NCBI RefSeq assembly: GCF_011067745.1 | Contig: NZ_JAAMPJ010000001.1 | Location: forward strand, 1,226,829-1,290,828 | Reading direction: 5' to 3' | Length of the DNA: 64,000 bases | DNA from: Lentzea alba | GTDB lineage: Bacteria > Actinomycetota > Actinomycetes > Mycobacteriales > Pseudonocardiaceae | Part shown: one piece after another, positions 54,414 through 64,000 of the stretch | Layout: each line of letters starts with the position of its first letter | Position numbering within the stretch: the first letter of the stretch is position 1 | The notes under the pieces: generated by a model | Told to the model about the DNA's origin: nothing | Seen by the model: the letters and a program-made list of their open reading frames with translations, nothing else | The model's database searches: none | Translations under genes and position numbers: made by a program

Positions 54414-55195
54414 TGACCGCCACCGCTGAAACCACTGCTGGCTCGCGCGGCTCCCAGCCGCCGGTTCCGGACGGCGCTGTAACGGTCACCGTCAAGATCC
54501 GCCGGTTCAACCCGGAGTTCGACGACGAGCCGCGCTGGGACTCGTTCGACATCCCCGCCCTCCCGTCGGACCGCGTGCTGAACCTCCTCCACTACATCAA
54601 GTGGTACGTGGACGGCACGCTGACGTTCCGCCGCTCCTGCGCGCACGGCATCTGCGGTTCGGACGCCATGCGCATCAACGGCGTGAACCGCCTGGCGTGC
54701 AAGGTCCTGCTGAAGGACCTGCTGCAGAAGGGCGACAAGCAGACCACGATCACCATCGAGCCCATCAAGGGCCTGCCGGTGAACAAGGACCTGCTCGTCG
54801 ACATGGAGCCGTTCTTCGAGGCGTTCCGCGCGGTCAAGCCGTACCTCGTGACCTACGGCAACGAGCCGACGCGCGAGCGCATCCAGTCGGTCGCCGACCG
54901 CGAGCGGTTCGACGACACCACGAAGTGCATCCTGTGCGCCTGCTGCACCACGTCCTGCCCGGTCTACTGGACCGAGGGCTCGTACTTCGGCCCGGCGGCG
55001 ATCGTGAACGCGCACCGGTTCATCTTCGACTCGCGCGACGAGGGCGCTGAGGAGCGGCTCGACATCCTCAACGACATCGACGGCGTGTGGCGGTGCCGGA
55101 CCACGTTCAACTGCACCGACGCCTGCCCGCGTGGCATCCAGGTCACCAAGGCGATCCAGGAAGTGAAGCGCGCGCTGCTGTTCAAGCGCGTCTGA
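54413..55195 (+). CDS. sdhB: Succinate dehydrogenase iron-sulfur subunit
   Basis: 260 aa. [2Fe-2S] cluster ligands: C76, C81, D84, C96 (SCAHGICGSDAM and RLAC). [4Fe-4S] and [3Fe-4S] region: C172, C175, C178, C182 (KCILCACCTTSCPV) and the later CTDACPRG. ATG overlaps the sdhA stop by 1 nt. Last gene of the operon, followed by a strong terminator. Confidence 0.97.
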
Positions 55196-55210
55196 GGTTT
55201 CTGCGTTCGG

Positions 55211-55243
55211 AAGCGCCGCGTTCCCGTTGGGAGCGCGGCGCTT
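55211..55243 (+). terminator. 15-bp hairpin after sdhB
   Basis: AAGCGCCGCGTTCCC pairs with GGGAGCGCGGCGCTT (one G-T wobble) around a 3-nt loop, 16 bp after the sdhB stop. Confidence 0.8.
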
Positions 55244-55267
55244 TCGCGTTCAACCGGCTCGTTCACG

Positions 55268-55519
55268 GTGCCGTTCTTCGGCAACGCGTTGTCGGCGGCG
55301 GCGCCGGACGAGACCGGGTGGGCGTCGGGGTTGTTGAACGCGGTGCAGCAACTCGGCGCGACGGCCGGGGTGGCTCTGCTGGGCGCGGTGTTCTTCCGGT
55401 TCGGGGTGACCGCCGCGGTGCTCGCCTCGATGGTGTTGATCGTCACCGTGTTGGTGCTCACCGTCGTGATGGTGCCCCGACGCGAACGAGCCCCCAGCGC
55501 GCACGCTGGAGGCTCGTAG
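55268..55519 (+). pseudogene. C-terminal remnant of an MFS (DHA2/EmrB-type) transporter
   Basis: 83 codons. ETGWASGLLNAVQQLGATAG and VALLGAVFFRFGVTAAVLAS match the last two or three helices of 14-TM drug:H+ antiporters (typical SGVLNAVQQLGGAIGVAVLG). The remaining ~400 residues are absent; the upstream sequence is the sdh terminator. No Shine-Dalgarno before the GTG. A deletion remnant, oriented with sdh. Confidence 0.7.
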
Positions 55520-55536
55520 CAGGCCCTTCCGAGTGG

Positions 55537-56802
55537 CTAGACGCTCTGAGCCGCCTGTGCGGCCTGACGGCGCGCCCGTGCCGCTTTGGCGCGCTTGTTG
55601 CGGATGTAGAGGAGCAGACCGGCCAGCAGACCGATGCCCGCCGCTGCCGTGATCGGCAGGCCGACGGTGCCGAACGCGGTCGGCGTCGGGCGGCCGGTGG
55701 TGGGATCGGTGGGGGCCGCGCCATTGGACGAGTCGTTGTTCTGGGTGGGGACGACGTTCGGCTTGGGCTGCGGGGCGCCGTCCACCAGCTTGCCCACCCC
55801 GCCGGGACCCATGGCGAAGCCGTAATCGAGCAGCTTCGCGGCCTGGGCGGTGATGTGCGTGGGCTGCACCTCGCCGCGCAGCAGGACGACGACGAGGCGG
55901 CGGCCGTTGCGTTCGGCGGCACCCACGTACGTGTGCTTGGAGTCGTCGGTGTAGCCCGACTTGCCGCCGATCGCGCCCTCGTAGCTGTTGAGCAGGCGGT
56001 TGTCGTTCGTCAGCGGGATCGTGCCGCCGTTGCGGCCGGGGAACGTCGACTGCTTGAGCTTGATGGCCTGCGCGAACTCGTCGTACTTCATGGCGCCGCG
56101 GAAGATCAGGGCCACGTCGTAGGCGGAGGTGCTGGTGCCGGGGCCGTCGAGGCCGGACGGGGTCACGGCGCGGGTGTCGAGGGCGCCGAGCTCCTTCGCC
56201 ATGGCGTTCATCTTGCGCAGGGCGACCGGGACGCCGCCGAGCTGGCGGGCCAGCGTGTGCGCCACGTCGTTGCCCGACGTGAGCAGCAGGCCGTGCAGCA
56301 GCTGGCGGACCGTGTACTGGCCACCGTCCTTGAGCCCCACGCAGGTGCACTCCTGCTGGGTGTCCTCGGCGCTGGCGGTGACGACGAGGTCGCCGCGGAG
56401 CTCCTTGGCGACGACCATCGCCAGCAGCACCTTGATGACGCTCGCCGGACGCTGACGGCCGTGCGGGTCGTACGCGGCGAGGACGGCGCCGCTGTCCATG
56501 TCCGCGAGCAGCCACGAGGCCGCGGTCATGCCGGCCGGCGGCTGCGCCGAGTTCGGCGGCAGGATCAGGCCGCACTCACCCAGCCGGTCGCCACCGATGG
56601 GCTTCTCCTGCACCTCGAGCGGGGTCGGGGCCTTCTGACCCTGCGCCGGCTGCTCGGACGTGTCCACCGGCGGCGGCGGGGTCTCGCGATTAGCGCACTG
56701 AGCCGAGCCGGCGGCCTGCTGTGCGGTGCCGGTCGGTGCGGCGAACGCGGCTGTGGCCGTTGCTAGGACCAGGGCGACGATGAGCCGTTTGGGGAAGGGC
56801 AC
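55537..56802 (-). CDS. D-alanyl-D-alanine carboxypeptidase (S11), membrane-anchored
   Basis: 421 aa, GTG start. Signal peptide (cleavage near APTG), catalytic S121-xx-K124 (PASVIK), S176-G-N178 and K281-S-G (GKSGYTDDS), the three active-site motifs of penicillin-binding protein peptidases. A Pro/Thr/Asn-rich linker then one C-terminal transmembrane helix (ITAAAGIGLLAGLLLYIRNK) and a basic tail. Trims D-Ala from peptidoglycan pentapeptides. From memory, syntenic to M. tuberculosis dacB1 (Rv3330) and S. coelicolor SCO4847. Confidence 0.94.
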   Translation of the reverse strand: MPFPKRLIVALVLATATAAFAAPTGTAQQAAGSAQCANRETPPPPVDTSEQPAQGQKAPTPLEVQEKPIGGDRLGECGLILPPNSAQPPAGMTAASWLLADMDSGAVLAAYDPHGRQRPASVIKVLLAMVVAKELRGDLVVTASAEDTQQECTCVGLKDGGQYTVRQLLHGLLLTSGNDVAHTLARQLGGVPVALRKMNAMAKELGALDTRAVTPSGLDGPGTSTSAYDVALIFRGAMKYDEFAQAIKLKQSTFPGRNGGTIPLTNDNRLLNSYEGAIGGKSGYTDDSKHTYVGAAERNGRRLVVVLLRGEVQPTHITAQAAKLLDYGFAMGPGGVGKLVDGAPQPKPNVVPTQNNDSSNGAAPTDPTTGRPTPTAFGTVGLPITAAAGIGLLAGLLLYIRNKRAKAARARRQAAQAAQSV

Positions 56803-56863
56803 GGCTCCAGGCTATCCACCCCCGTTTAGCGGCTTGCACGCACCACGTCCGATACTGGTCGCC

Positions 56864-57091
56864 GTGAAGCTCTCGCGCCCGATGTCACTCTTCCTGGTGG
56901 CTTTCGGAGTGTGGTCGTGGGTGATCTGGCCCACGTTCCTGAAAAACATCTGGAACGACCCACGTTCGTTCAGCGACGGACCTACCCCGTTCTTCACGGT
57001 GCACCTGGTGCTCGTGATCGCCTCGCTCGTGTTCGGCAGCGTCATCGGCGTGCTGGGCGTGCGGGGTTTCCTGGCCACCCGACGTCGATAG
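56864..57091 (+). CDS. SCO4848-like small membrane protein
   Basis: 75 aa from the GTG at 56864. Two transmembrane helices: SLFLVAFGVWSWVIWPTFLK and FTVHLVLVIASLVFGSVIGV; conserved FLKNIW and DGPTPFF between. It is divergent from the DD-carboxypeptidase. Synteny next to a dac gene and near sdh matches S. coelicolor, from memory. Confidence 0.75.
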   Translation: MKLSRPMSLFLVAFGVWSWVIWPTFLKNIWNDPRSFSDGPTPFFTVHLVLVIASLVFGSVIGVLGVRGFLATRRR

Positions 57092-57099
57092 GAATCACT

Positions 57100-57450
57100 G
57101 TGGAGTTCGTACGCCTGCTGCTGGTGTTCCTGCACCTGCTGGGCATGGGCATGCTCGTCGCGATGATCATGTTGCAGGCCAAGGCCGGCAAGGACGCGCC
57201 GGTCAACAAGGGCTGGCTGCACGGTGCCGCCCTGCAGCTGCTGACCGGCGTCGCGCTGGTGGGCATCGACCCGCTGGTCGACTCGGTGAAGTACGACCAC
57301 ATCAAGATCGGCGTGAAGCTGCTGGTCGTCGTGGCCATCGCCGCGGTCGTGGCGATCAACGTCAACAAGCCCAAGGCCCCGTCCTGGCTGCTGCCGACCG
57401 CCGCGTCACTCGTCGTGCTGAACATCGGCGTAGCGGTCTTCTGGACCTGA
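57100..57450 (+). CDS. Four-helix membrane protein, unknown function
   Basis: 116 aa from the GTG at 57100 with AGGA upstream, 8 bp after the SCO4848-like gene, so probably cotranscribed. Helices: RLLLVFLHLLGMGMLVAMIM, LHGAALQLLTGVALVGIDPL, GVKLLVVVAIAAVVAINVNK and WLLPTAASLVVLNIGVAVFW. The conserved His/Gln pattern in helix 1-2 is typical of integral membrane proteins of the DUF-type found in actinobacteria. No function assigned. Confidence 0.7.
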   Translation: MEFVRLLLVFLHLLGMGMLVAMIMLQAKAGKDAPVNKGWLHGAALQLLTGVALVGIDPLVDSVKYDHIKIGVKLLVVVAIAAVVAINVNKPKAPSWLLPTAASLVVLNIGVAVFWT

Positions 57451-57532
57451 TCGGGGGATGTCGCGTGCACGCGTGGGTGACGTGTGCGCGCGGCACGCGC
57501 GACCTGCGGTATCCGGGCGCAACCATCGGTCC

Positions 57533-58096
57533 ATGTCACGTATCGCCTACATCGGTGTCCTCGCCGCGGGTGCGGTGTTGACAGTCGTCGGACTGTCAGG
57601 TGCCGGCCCTGAGGCCGCGGCCTCAGGTGACGGCCGCGTGTGCGCCGCCGCGTGGTGCCCGAAGGAACGTCCAGGCTGGCGCTCGCCCGAACCACGAGGC
57701 GAGCACACCACGACGACGAAGCCGACCACCACCACGACGACGCCGTGCACCACCACCAGCAGCACCACGACAACGACGTCAACGACCACAACGCCGCCCT
57801 CGTCGACGACCACGACAACGACGTCAACCAGCACCACCACGACGACGCCTCCGACGTCGACCAGCACGACCACGACGACCACCACGCCGCCGGTCACCAC
57901 GACCACGACTCCGGTGACGACCACACCGCCGAAGACGACGCCTCCGGTCACGAAGCCCCCGCAACACCAGGACAACCGCCTGGCCAGCACGGGTGCCTCC
58001 TCGATCGGCTGGCTGGTGGCACTCGGTGTGCTGCTGGCGGTGGCGGGCGCGCTCATGCTGCTGATCGACCGCGCCAGGCACACCCTCCGACGCTGA
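57533..58096 (+). CDS. Thr-rich cell-surface protein with LAxTG sortase signal
   Basis: 187 aa from the ATG at 57533. N-terminal signal (RIAYIGVLAAGAVLTVVG), a short domain with two or three Cys, a low-complexity stalk of about 85 residues dominated by Thr with Pro and Ser (57-142), then a sorting signal: LASTG at 150-154, hydrophobic helix IGWLVALGVLLAVAGALMLL and RARHTLRR tail. LAxTG is the class E sortase motif of high-GC actinobacteria. No sortase gene lies in the window. The stalk is probably glycosylated. Confidence 0.8.
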   Translation: MSRIAYIGVLAAGAVLTVVGLSGAGPEAAASGDGRVCAAAWCPKERPGWRSPEPRGEHTTTTKPTTTTTTPCTTTSSTTTTTSTTTTPPSSTTTTTTSTSTTTTTPPTSTSTTTTTTTPPVTTTTTPVTTTPPKTTPPVTKPPQHQDNRLASTGASSIGWLVALGVLLAVAGALMLLIDRARHTLRR

Positions 58097-58136
58097 CCCG
58101 CCGAAAACTGTCGGTGGTGCTCGTCACACTGACGAC

Positions 58137-59051
58137 ATGCGAATCGAACAACTGCGCGACCGCAGCGATCTCGGTGTCATCAGTGCCGTCGCCCTGAAGT
58201 CCCTGGGGTTCCCGAACCCCTGGCTGAAGTGCGGTCCGGGCGGGCCGTGGCAGCGCATGCACCCAGGTGTGGTGCTGCTGCACAACGGCCCGCCCACGCG
58301 CGACCAACAACTGACTGCGGCCCTGCTCCGCGCAGGCCCGGGCGCCGCAGTCACCGGCGCCGAGGCGTGCCGACAACACGGCCTGCCCGCACGCGGCTCC
58401 GAGATCCACGTGCTGACCCCCGGCTCAGCCCGCGGCAGCGGCGCGTTGATCCTGGAGCGCGCCTCCCCCATGCCCCCGGCCTCCGACATCGGAGGCTTCC
58501 CGCTGGTGTCGCCGGACCGAGCCGTGGTCGACGCGTGCCGCCAACTGCACTCGTCCGACGAGGCCACAGCCCTGATCGCCGCCGCCATCCAGAAGGGTCG
58601 CTGCACCCCGGAGAGCCTCCGTCGGGAAGCCCGCACCAACCGCTTCGGCACCAAGCTCGTCCGCACCGTGCTGCAAGAACTAGGCCGCGCCGAATCCGTC
58701 GCAGAACGCGACGCCCGCCGCCTCTCCCGCCGAATCCGGCTGACCACCCCGCGCTGGAACGTCACTCTCGCGGACGCCGACGACCTGATCATCGGCAGAC
58801 CGGACGCCTGGTTCGACGACGTGGGCCTGGCCTGGGAAATCGACTCGAAGGCCTTCCACTACGGCCCGCGCGACTACGAACGGACCCTCGCCCGCAACAG
58901 CAGATACGCGGCCGCGGGGATCCTCGTCGTGCAAACGCTGCCGAACCGGCTGCGCGACAACCCGGAGCAGGTCGCGCGGGAGCTGAAGAAGGCACACCGA
59001 GCGGCAGCGGCCCGGCCACGCCCACCAGTGCGGATCGTGGAGGTGGCCTGA
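58137..59051 (+). CDS. DUF559/AbiEi-like protein with endonuclease-like C-terminus
   Basis: 304 aa. N-terminal half resembles actinobacterial AbiEi-type antitoxin-fold proteins (WLKCGPGGPWQRMHPGVVLL, AAVTGAEACRQHGL). The C-terminal half (DAWFDDVGLAWEIDSKAFHY, ERTLARNSRYAAAGILVVQT) fits the DUF559/Vsr-like PD-(D/E)XK fold, with E and D/K positions around WEIDSKAFHY. Function unknown; no partner toxin is adjacent. Possibly regulatory or a diverged defence gene. Confidence 0.6.
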   Translation: MRIEQLRDRSDLGVISAVALKSLGFPNPWLKCGPGGPWQRMHPGVVLLHNGPPTRDQQLTAALLRAGPGAAVTGAEACRQHGLPARGSEIHVLTPGSARGSGALILERASPMPPASDIGGFPLVSPDRAVVDACRQLHSSDEATALIAAAIQKGRCTPESLRREARTNRFGTKLVRTVLQELGRAESVAERDARRLSRRIRLTTPRWNVTLADADDLIIGRPDAWFDDVGLAWEIDSKAFHYGPRDYERTLARNSRYAAAGILVVQTLPNRLRDNPEQVARELKKAHRAAAARPRPPVRIVEVA

Positions 59052-59217
59052 CGACGCAAGTGCCGCGACGGGTACGCCCCCGTGTGATGCCGCGCCGGGT
59101 GACAAGCGGCTGGGTCGGCATGAGCGCATGCCCCGCTGGGCAACAACCGGCTGGGTAGCGGTAGGCACCCACGCAAGGCCGACCCGCACGGCCGAAGGCC
59201 CCGAAGGGCTGACCCAC

Positions 59218-60210
59218 CTACCGCCGCCGCCACCGCAACCCGAGCAACGCCCCGACCACAGCCCCCGCCCCCAGCATCAACGAAGGCGAAGGCCCAGTCC
59301 GAACCGAAACCACAGGCTGAATCACAGCCGGCGGCGGCGCCGGAACCGGCTCAGGCTCCCGGTTCTCCCGAGCCGTGGCCGTCCAAGCAGCGATGAACAG
59401 CAAGAACTGCGCCACCAGGTTCGCGAACACCAGAACACCGATGACCGACCCGAACGCGGCCGAAGTCGGCGATGACGTCACGAACGACAGAAAGATCGTC
59501 GCCGCCTGCTTCAGCACCTCGAACCCGATCGCGGCCGCCAGGGCCCCGCGCAGCGCCGAACGCCAGCCGACGGGCTTGCGCGGCAACCGCGCGAGCACCC
59601 ACAGGAACACCATCCAGTTCGCCAGCAACGACAGGAGGATCGAGCCGATCTTCAGCAGCGCGCGGGCCCAGCCGGCGTCCTCAAGCCCCAGCCACTCCAG
59701 CACTTCCTTGGCGAACCCGGAACCCAGAGCGGTGATGCCGAACGACAGAACGATCGCCAGCCCCAGACCGACCAACGACAGCAGGTCGCGCCACAACGTG
59801 CCGAAGAACGGCAGGTTTTCCTTGGCGTGCCCCCATTGCGCGGTCAGCGCGTCCCGGAGGTTGCTCATCCAGCCAAGACCGGAGTACGCGGCACCGAGCA
59901 GACCGATGATGCCGACGGTGCCCTTGGAGTCCAGGGCGGTGTTCACGGCCTCGTTGATCTGCTCGCGAAGCTGCTTGTCCGGCACCGCCTCGGCGATCGC
60001 CGAACGCAGGTCGGCCAGCAGCTCCGGCTGCGACTGCAGCACGAAACCGGCGACGGCGAAACCGATCATCAGGATGGGCACCAGCGACAGCACGCTGAAG
60101 TACGTCACCGCAGCTGCGTAGTGGGTGCCGTACCTCTCCGTGTAGCGCTCGTACGCCAGCATGATGTGGTCGAGCCACGCGTACTTCCGCCGCCACTTGT
60201 CCACGGGCAA
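59218..60210 (-). CDS. YihY/virulence factor BrkB family (YhjD-like) membrane protein
   Basis: 330 aa, TTG at 60210 (GTG at 60204 is an alternative). Six or seven transmembrane helices; family hallmarks: THYAAAVTYFSVLSLVPILM, AYSGLGWMSNLRDALTAQWG and VGWRSALRGALAAAIGFEVL. A Pro-rich cytoplasmic-side tail and one more helix (MLGAGAVVGALLGLRW) follow. The lipid or envelope role is uncertain; in M. tuberculosis the trpS neighbour Rv3335c is this family (from memory). Confidence 0.9.
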   Translation of the reverse strand: MPVDKWRRKYAWLDHIMLAYERYTERYGTHYAAAVTYFSVLSLVPILMIGFAVAGFVLQSQPELLADLRSAIAEAVPDKQLREQINEAVNTALDSKGTVGIIGLLGAAYSGLGWMSNLRDALTAQWGHAKENLPFFGTLWRDLLSLVGLGLAIVLSFGITALGSGFAKEVLEWLGLEDAGWARALLKIGSILLSLLANWMVFLWVLARLPRKPVGWRSALRGALAAAIGFEVLKQAATIFLSFVTSSPTSAAFGSVIGVLVFANLVAQFLLFIAAWTATARENREPEPVPAPPPAVIQPVVSVRTGPSPSLMLGAGAVVGALLGLRWRRR

Positions 60211-60228
60211 GACGCTAGTGCAAGTGCA

Positions 60229-61266
<1,038 letters not shown>

Positions 61267-61280
61267 TCAGACCAGGTGAA

Positions 61281-61481
61281 TCAGTTCTGCGCGGTGTCCT
61301 GCGGTGCCAGGTCGATGCGCTGGTTCGCCGCCGTGACCGTGGCCGGCTTGCGCCGCTTGACCAGGCCGTACACCAGACCGCCGACGCCCGCCGTGACCGC
61401 GACCAGGCCCACCGGACCCGCAGCGGTACCGGTCATGCTGCTCTCAACCGCAGCGCTCAGTACCAGACTCATGCCGTGCAC
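61281..61481 (-). CDS. Small membrane protein, unknown function
   Basis: 66 aa. GGAGG is 8 nt upstream of the GTG at 61481, which decides the start over an ATG three codons later. One transmembrane helix (AAGPVGLVAVTAGVGGLVYG) with a basic KRRKP stop-transfer, then an acidic-polar tail. It lies 26 bp upstream of trpS, possibly in its operon. No family recognised. Confidence 0.55.
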   Translation of the reverse strand: MHGMSLVLSAAVESSMTGTAAGPVGLVAVTAGVGGLVYGLVKRRKPATVTAANQRIDLAPQDTAQN

Positions 61482-61594
61482 TTGCCGAGCCTCCCCAAGG
61501 CACAGACTCACCCCGGAAGGGTGAACCTTGCTGACTGATTGGCCGCCAAGCTACCGATGGCCGGTAGCGTCGATGCGCCGAATCAGACTATCGG

Positions 61595-64000
61595 TCACTG
61601 GTGATCGGTTCGCACTCGCCCATATGTCGTAGTCCGCTGACGGGCGTTACGCCCTGCGAGCGAAGCCAGGGTTTCAAGCTCACGCACAGTACGCGCGGAC
61701 CCGTGTTCGGACCCGGCCATGCGGCTGATGGTCTCCTCCATCAGCGTCCCGCCGATGTCGTTCGCACCACCGTTGAGGATCTCCGCGGTGCCCTCGTCGC
61801 CGAGCTTGACCCACGAGCACTGGATGTTGTCGATCCGACCGTGCAACGCCAACCGCGCGAACGCGTGCACGGCGCGGTTGTCGCGGCGAGTGGGGCCCGG
61901 GCGGGCGACTCCGGCCAGGTAGATCGGGGCGTTGCGGTGCACGAACGGCAGCGCGACGAACTCGGTGAGCCCGCCGGTGCGGTCCTGCAGGTTCGCCAGC
62001 ACGCGGAAGTGGCTGAGCCAGTGGCCGGGGTGGTCCACGTGGCCGTACATCATCGTGCTGGAGGAGCGAATGCCCAGCTCGTGGGCCGTTCCGACGACGT
62101 CCAGCCAGGTCGCGGTCGGCAGCTTGCCCTTGGTCAGCACCCACCGCACGTCGTCGTCGAGGATCTCGGCCGCCGTACCGGGGATCGTGTCGAGGCCGGC
62201 TTCCTTGAGCTCGCTGAGCCACTCGCGCACGCTCACGCCCGCCTTCGCGGCGGCGGAGACGATCTCCATCGGGCTGAACGCGTGCACGTGCATCTCGGGC
62301 AGCCGCTTCTTGATCGCGCGCACGACGTCCGCGTAGTAGGTCACCGGCAGCTTGGGGTCGATGCCGCCCTGCATGCAGACCTCGGTGGCACCCGAGTCCC
62401 ACGCCTCCTGCGCGCGGTCGGCGACCTCCTCCGCCGAGAGCCGGAACGCGTCCGCGTCGCGCTCGCGCTGGGCGAAGGCGCAGAAGCGGCAACCGACGTA
62501 GCAGACGTTCGAGAAGTTGATGTTCCGGTTGACGACGTACGTGACGTCGTCGCCCACGACCTCGCGGCGCAGGTCGTCGGCGAGCCTGGTCATCTCTTCG
62601 AGCGCCTCGCCGTCGGCGGTGAGCAGCGCCATCGCGGCGTCGGTGTCGCCGAGCAGCGCGGCCGGGTCGTTCGCGGCGATCTTCAGTCCACGTTGGACGT
62701 CTTCGGAAAGCCGTTGTGGCGCAACGGGAATCTTCAGCTCGTCCCAGTCGCCGTAGACCTCGTCGAAGTCTCCGCGCCGGTCGCTCGTGCGGCCTTCGGT
62801 GTCGATCGCGGTGTTGAGGTCCGCGCGCCCGAACGTGTCGAGCCCGCCGTCCGGCTCCTGCCACTCACGACCGACGACCTCGGCGTCCGGGTTCGCGAGG
62901 CCGTTCTCCAGCGCCAGCGCGGAAACGTGCGCGGTGAGCCGGGTGTCGATCCACTGCCCCGCCGCCGCGCGGACGAAGCGCGGGTAGACGTTCAACCGTT
63001 CCTGCAAGGAGAAACCGGCTTCACGGGTGATGTCGACGAGCTCGTCGACCTGAGGCCACGGCTTCTCGGGGTTCACGTGGTCGGGCGTGATCGGCGAGAC
63101 GCCACCCCAGTCGTCGACGCCGGCGCGCAGCATGAGGTCGAACTCCTCGCCGACCAGGTTCGGCGGCGCCTGCACGCTCACGGTCGACGGCATCACCAGG
63201 CGCGCAACGGCAATCGTGGCCGCGAGCTCGGTGAGGTCGGCGTCGGGCATGCCGCGCATCGCCGTGTCCGGCTTGGCGCGGAAGTTCTGGATGATCACTT
63301 CCTGGATGTGCCCGTACTGCTTGGCGACCTGGCGCATCGCGAGCAACGACTCGGCGCGCTCGGCGATGGTCTCGCCGATCCCGATCAGGATTCCGGTGGT
63401 GAACGGGACGTTCACGCGCCCGGCGTCGGTCAGCACCCGCAGGCGGACAGCGGGATCCTTGTCCGGGCTGCCGTAGTGCGGGCCGCCCTTCTCGCTCCAC
63501 AGGCGCTCGGCCGTGGTCTCCAGCATCATGCCCATGCTGGACGCGACGGGCCGCAGCCGGGTCAGCTCCTCCCAGCTCAGCACGCCGGGATTGAGGTGCG
63601 GCAGCAGACCGGTCTCCTCAAGCACCGCAATGGCACTGGCCCGCACGTAGTCCAAAGTGGACTCGTATCCGCGCGCCTCCAGCCACTCCTTCGCGGCGGG
63701 CCAGCGGTCCTCCGGCCGGTCGCCGAGGGTGAACAGCGCCTCCTTGCACCCCTGCGCCGCGCCCGCCCGTGCGATCGCCAGCACCTCGTCGCGTTCGAGG
63801 AACGCGGCGGGCACCTTGTGCGGCACGGTCGCGAACGTGCAGTAGTGACAGCGGTCGCGACACAGTCTGGTCAGCGGGATGAACACCGACCGGCTGTACG
63901 TGACGACCCCGGGCCGTCCCTCCGCGAGCAGGTGCGCGTCCCGCACCTTGCCCGCCGACGTCAACAGCGCGTCGAGGTCCTCCCCGCGCGCGTGCAACAA
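61595..64000 (-). CDS. fbiC: F420 biosynthesis protein FbiC (CofG-CofH fusion), 5' end outside window
   Basis: At least 801 aa; the frame is open at the right edge, so the true start is outside. Two radical-SAM domains: CofG half with [10 protein letters not shown] (CxxxCxxC) and CofH half with [20 protein letters not shown]. Between them about 330 residues link the halves. Condenses tyrosine with 5-amino-6-ribitylaminouracil to form Fo, the chromophore of F420. Full-length FbiC is about 850 aa, so only a short N-terminal piece is missing. Confidence 0.95.
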   Translation of the reverse strand: MLHARGEDLDALLTSAGKVRDAHLLAEGRPGVVTYSRSVFIPLTRLCRDRCHYCTFATVPHKVPAAFLERDEVLAIARAGAAQGCKEALFTLGDRPEDRWPAAKEWLEARGYESTLDYVRASAIAVLEETGLLPHLNPGVLSWEELTRLRPVASSMGMMLETTAERLWSEKGGPHYGSPDKDPAVRLRVLTDAGRVNVPFTTGILIGIGETIAERAESLLAMRQVAKQYGHIQEVIIQNFRAKPDTAMRGMPDADLTELAATIAVARLVMPSTVSVQAPPNLVGEEFDLMLRAGVDDWGGVSPITPDHVNPEKPWPQVDELVDITREAGFSLQERLNVYPRFVRAAAGQWIDTRLTAHVSALALENGLANPDAEVVGREWQEPDGGLDTFGRADLNTAIDTEGRTSDRRGDFDEVYGDWDELKIPVAPQRLSEDVQRGLKIAANDPAALLGDTDAAMALLTADGEALEEMTRLADDLRREVVGDDVTYVVNRNINFSNVCYVGCRFCAFAQRERDADAFRLSAEEVADRAQEAWDSGATEVCMQGGIDPKLPVTYYADVVRAIKKRLPEMHVHAFSPMEIVSAAAKAGVSVREWLSELKEAGLDTIPGTAAEILDDDVRWVLTKGKLPTATWLDVVGTAHELGIRSSSTMMYGHVDHPGHWLSHFRVLANLQDRTGGLTEFVALPFVHRNAPIYLAGVARPGPTRRDNRAVHAFARLALHGRIDNIQCSWVKLGDEGTAEILNGGANDIGGTLMEETISRMAGSEHGSARTVRELETLASLAGRNARQRTTTYGRVRTDHQ

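Noticed and set aside
57710..57950. Repetitive ACC/ACG array resembling a tandem repeat or CRISPR-like array
   Set aside because: It is in frame with the Thr-rich surface protein and has no unique spacers.
59052..59217. Small genes in the GC-rich gap before the YihY-family gene
   Set aside because: The frames are short Arg/Pro-rich stretches without ribosome-binding sites; they look like non-coding GC-rich sequence.

Overview
High-GC actinobacterial chromosome, most probably a mycelial member of the Pseudonocardiales (Saccharothrix, Lentzea or Actinosynnema-like). Grounds: many GTG starts, ATGA/GTGA stop-start overlaps, actinomycete-specific families (SigE-type sigma factor, DUF1707, FbiC, SCO4848-like membrane protein, LAxTG surface protein, paired EspC-like and WXG proteins) and a DasR-type operator before a chitinase. 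No tRNA, rRNA, CRISPR array, transposase or integrase was found. The genus is an inference. Both edges cut a gene: a PhoD phosphodiesterase on the left and F420 biosynthesis fbiC on the right.

Layout. 0-4.3 kb: phoD, two coupled M20 amidohydrolases, a small membrane protein. 4.4-9.3 kb: mutA-mutB-meaB, the methylmalonyl-CoA mutase operon. 9.4-13.8 kb: Ser/Thr kinase, purine nucleoside phosphorylase, PGM/PMM-family mutase. 13.9-21.9 kb: small redox and regulatory genes (flavodoxin-like protein, aldo/keto reductase with MerR, a degenerate Doc/RHH toxin-antitoxin pair, TetR), chitinase, upp, a Gfo/Idh oxidoreductase and a SigE-family sigma factor with a membrane partner. 21.9-27.2 kb: a DUF1707 protein, an orphan glycosyltransferase tail, two unknown small genes marked by a direct repeat, then deoC and two aldehyde dehydrogenase genes. 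27.2-34.4 kb: two-component system divergent from an ABC exporter, then membrane and secreted proteins and an SMI1/KNR4 protein. 34.5-39.5 kb: an EspC-like/WXG-NlpC secretion-substrate pair, tautomerase/TetR, YnfA, two YbaB-like proteins and an acidic tandem-domain protein. 39.6-51.2 kb: add, a hendecad coiled-coil protein, a tiny secreted DTHW-repeat peptide, a second Ser/Thr kinase, deoA, cdd and a BMP-type nucleoside ABC importer. 51.8-55.2 kb: sdhCDAB. 55.3-64 kb: an MFS remnant, DD-carboxypeptidase, membrane proteins, a sortase-type surface protein, a DUF559-like protein, YihY, trpS and fbiC.

Together the window encodes a nearly complete nucleoside salvage and catabolism route: uptake (BMP importer), deamination (add, cdd), phosphorolysis (PNP, deoA), base reuse (upp), a possible phosphopentomutase (the mutase joined to PNP), aldol cleavage (deoC) and acetaldehyde oxidation (ALDH pair). 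From memory, the order amidohydrolases, PNP, mutase, upp, Rv3311-like protein, add, deoA, cdd, sdhCDAB, dacB1, YhjD, trpS matches M. tuberculosis Rv3305c-Rv3336c, so this is an old actinobacterial backbone with lineage-specific genes inserted. The most unusual items are the DTHW peptide, the type VII substrate pair beside an immunity-like gene, the DnaA-box-like cluster at 14.1-14.4 kb, the 35-bp direct repeat at 23.5-23.9 kb and a family of long GC-rich hairpins at gene ends.
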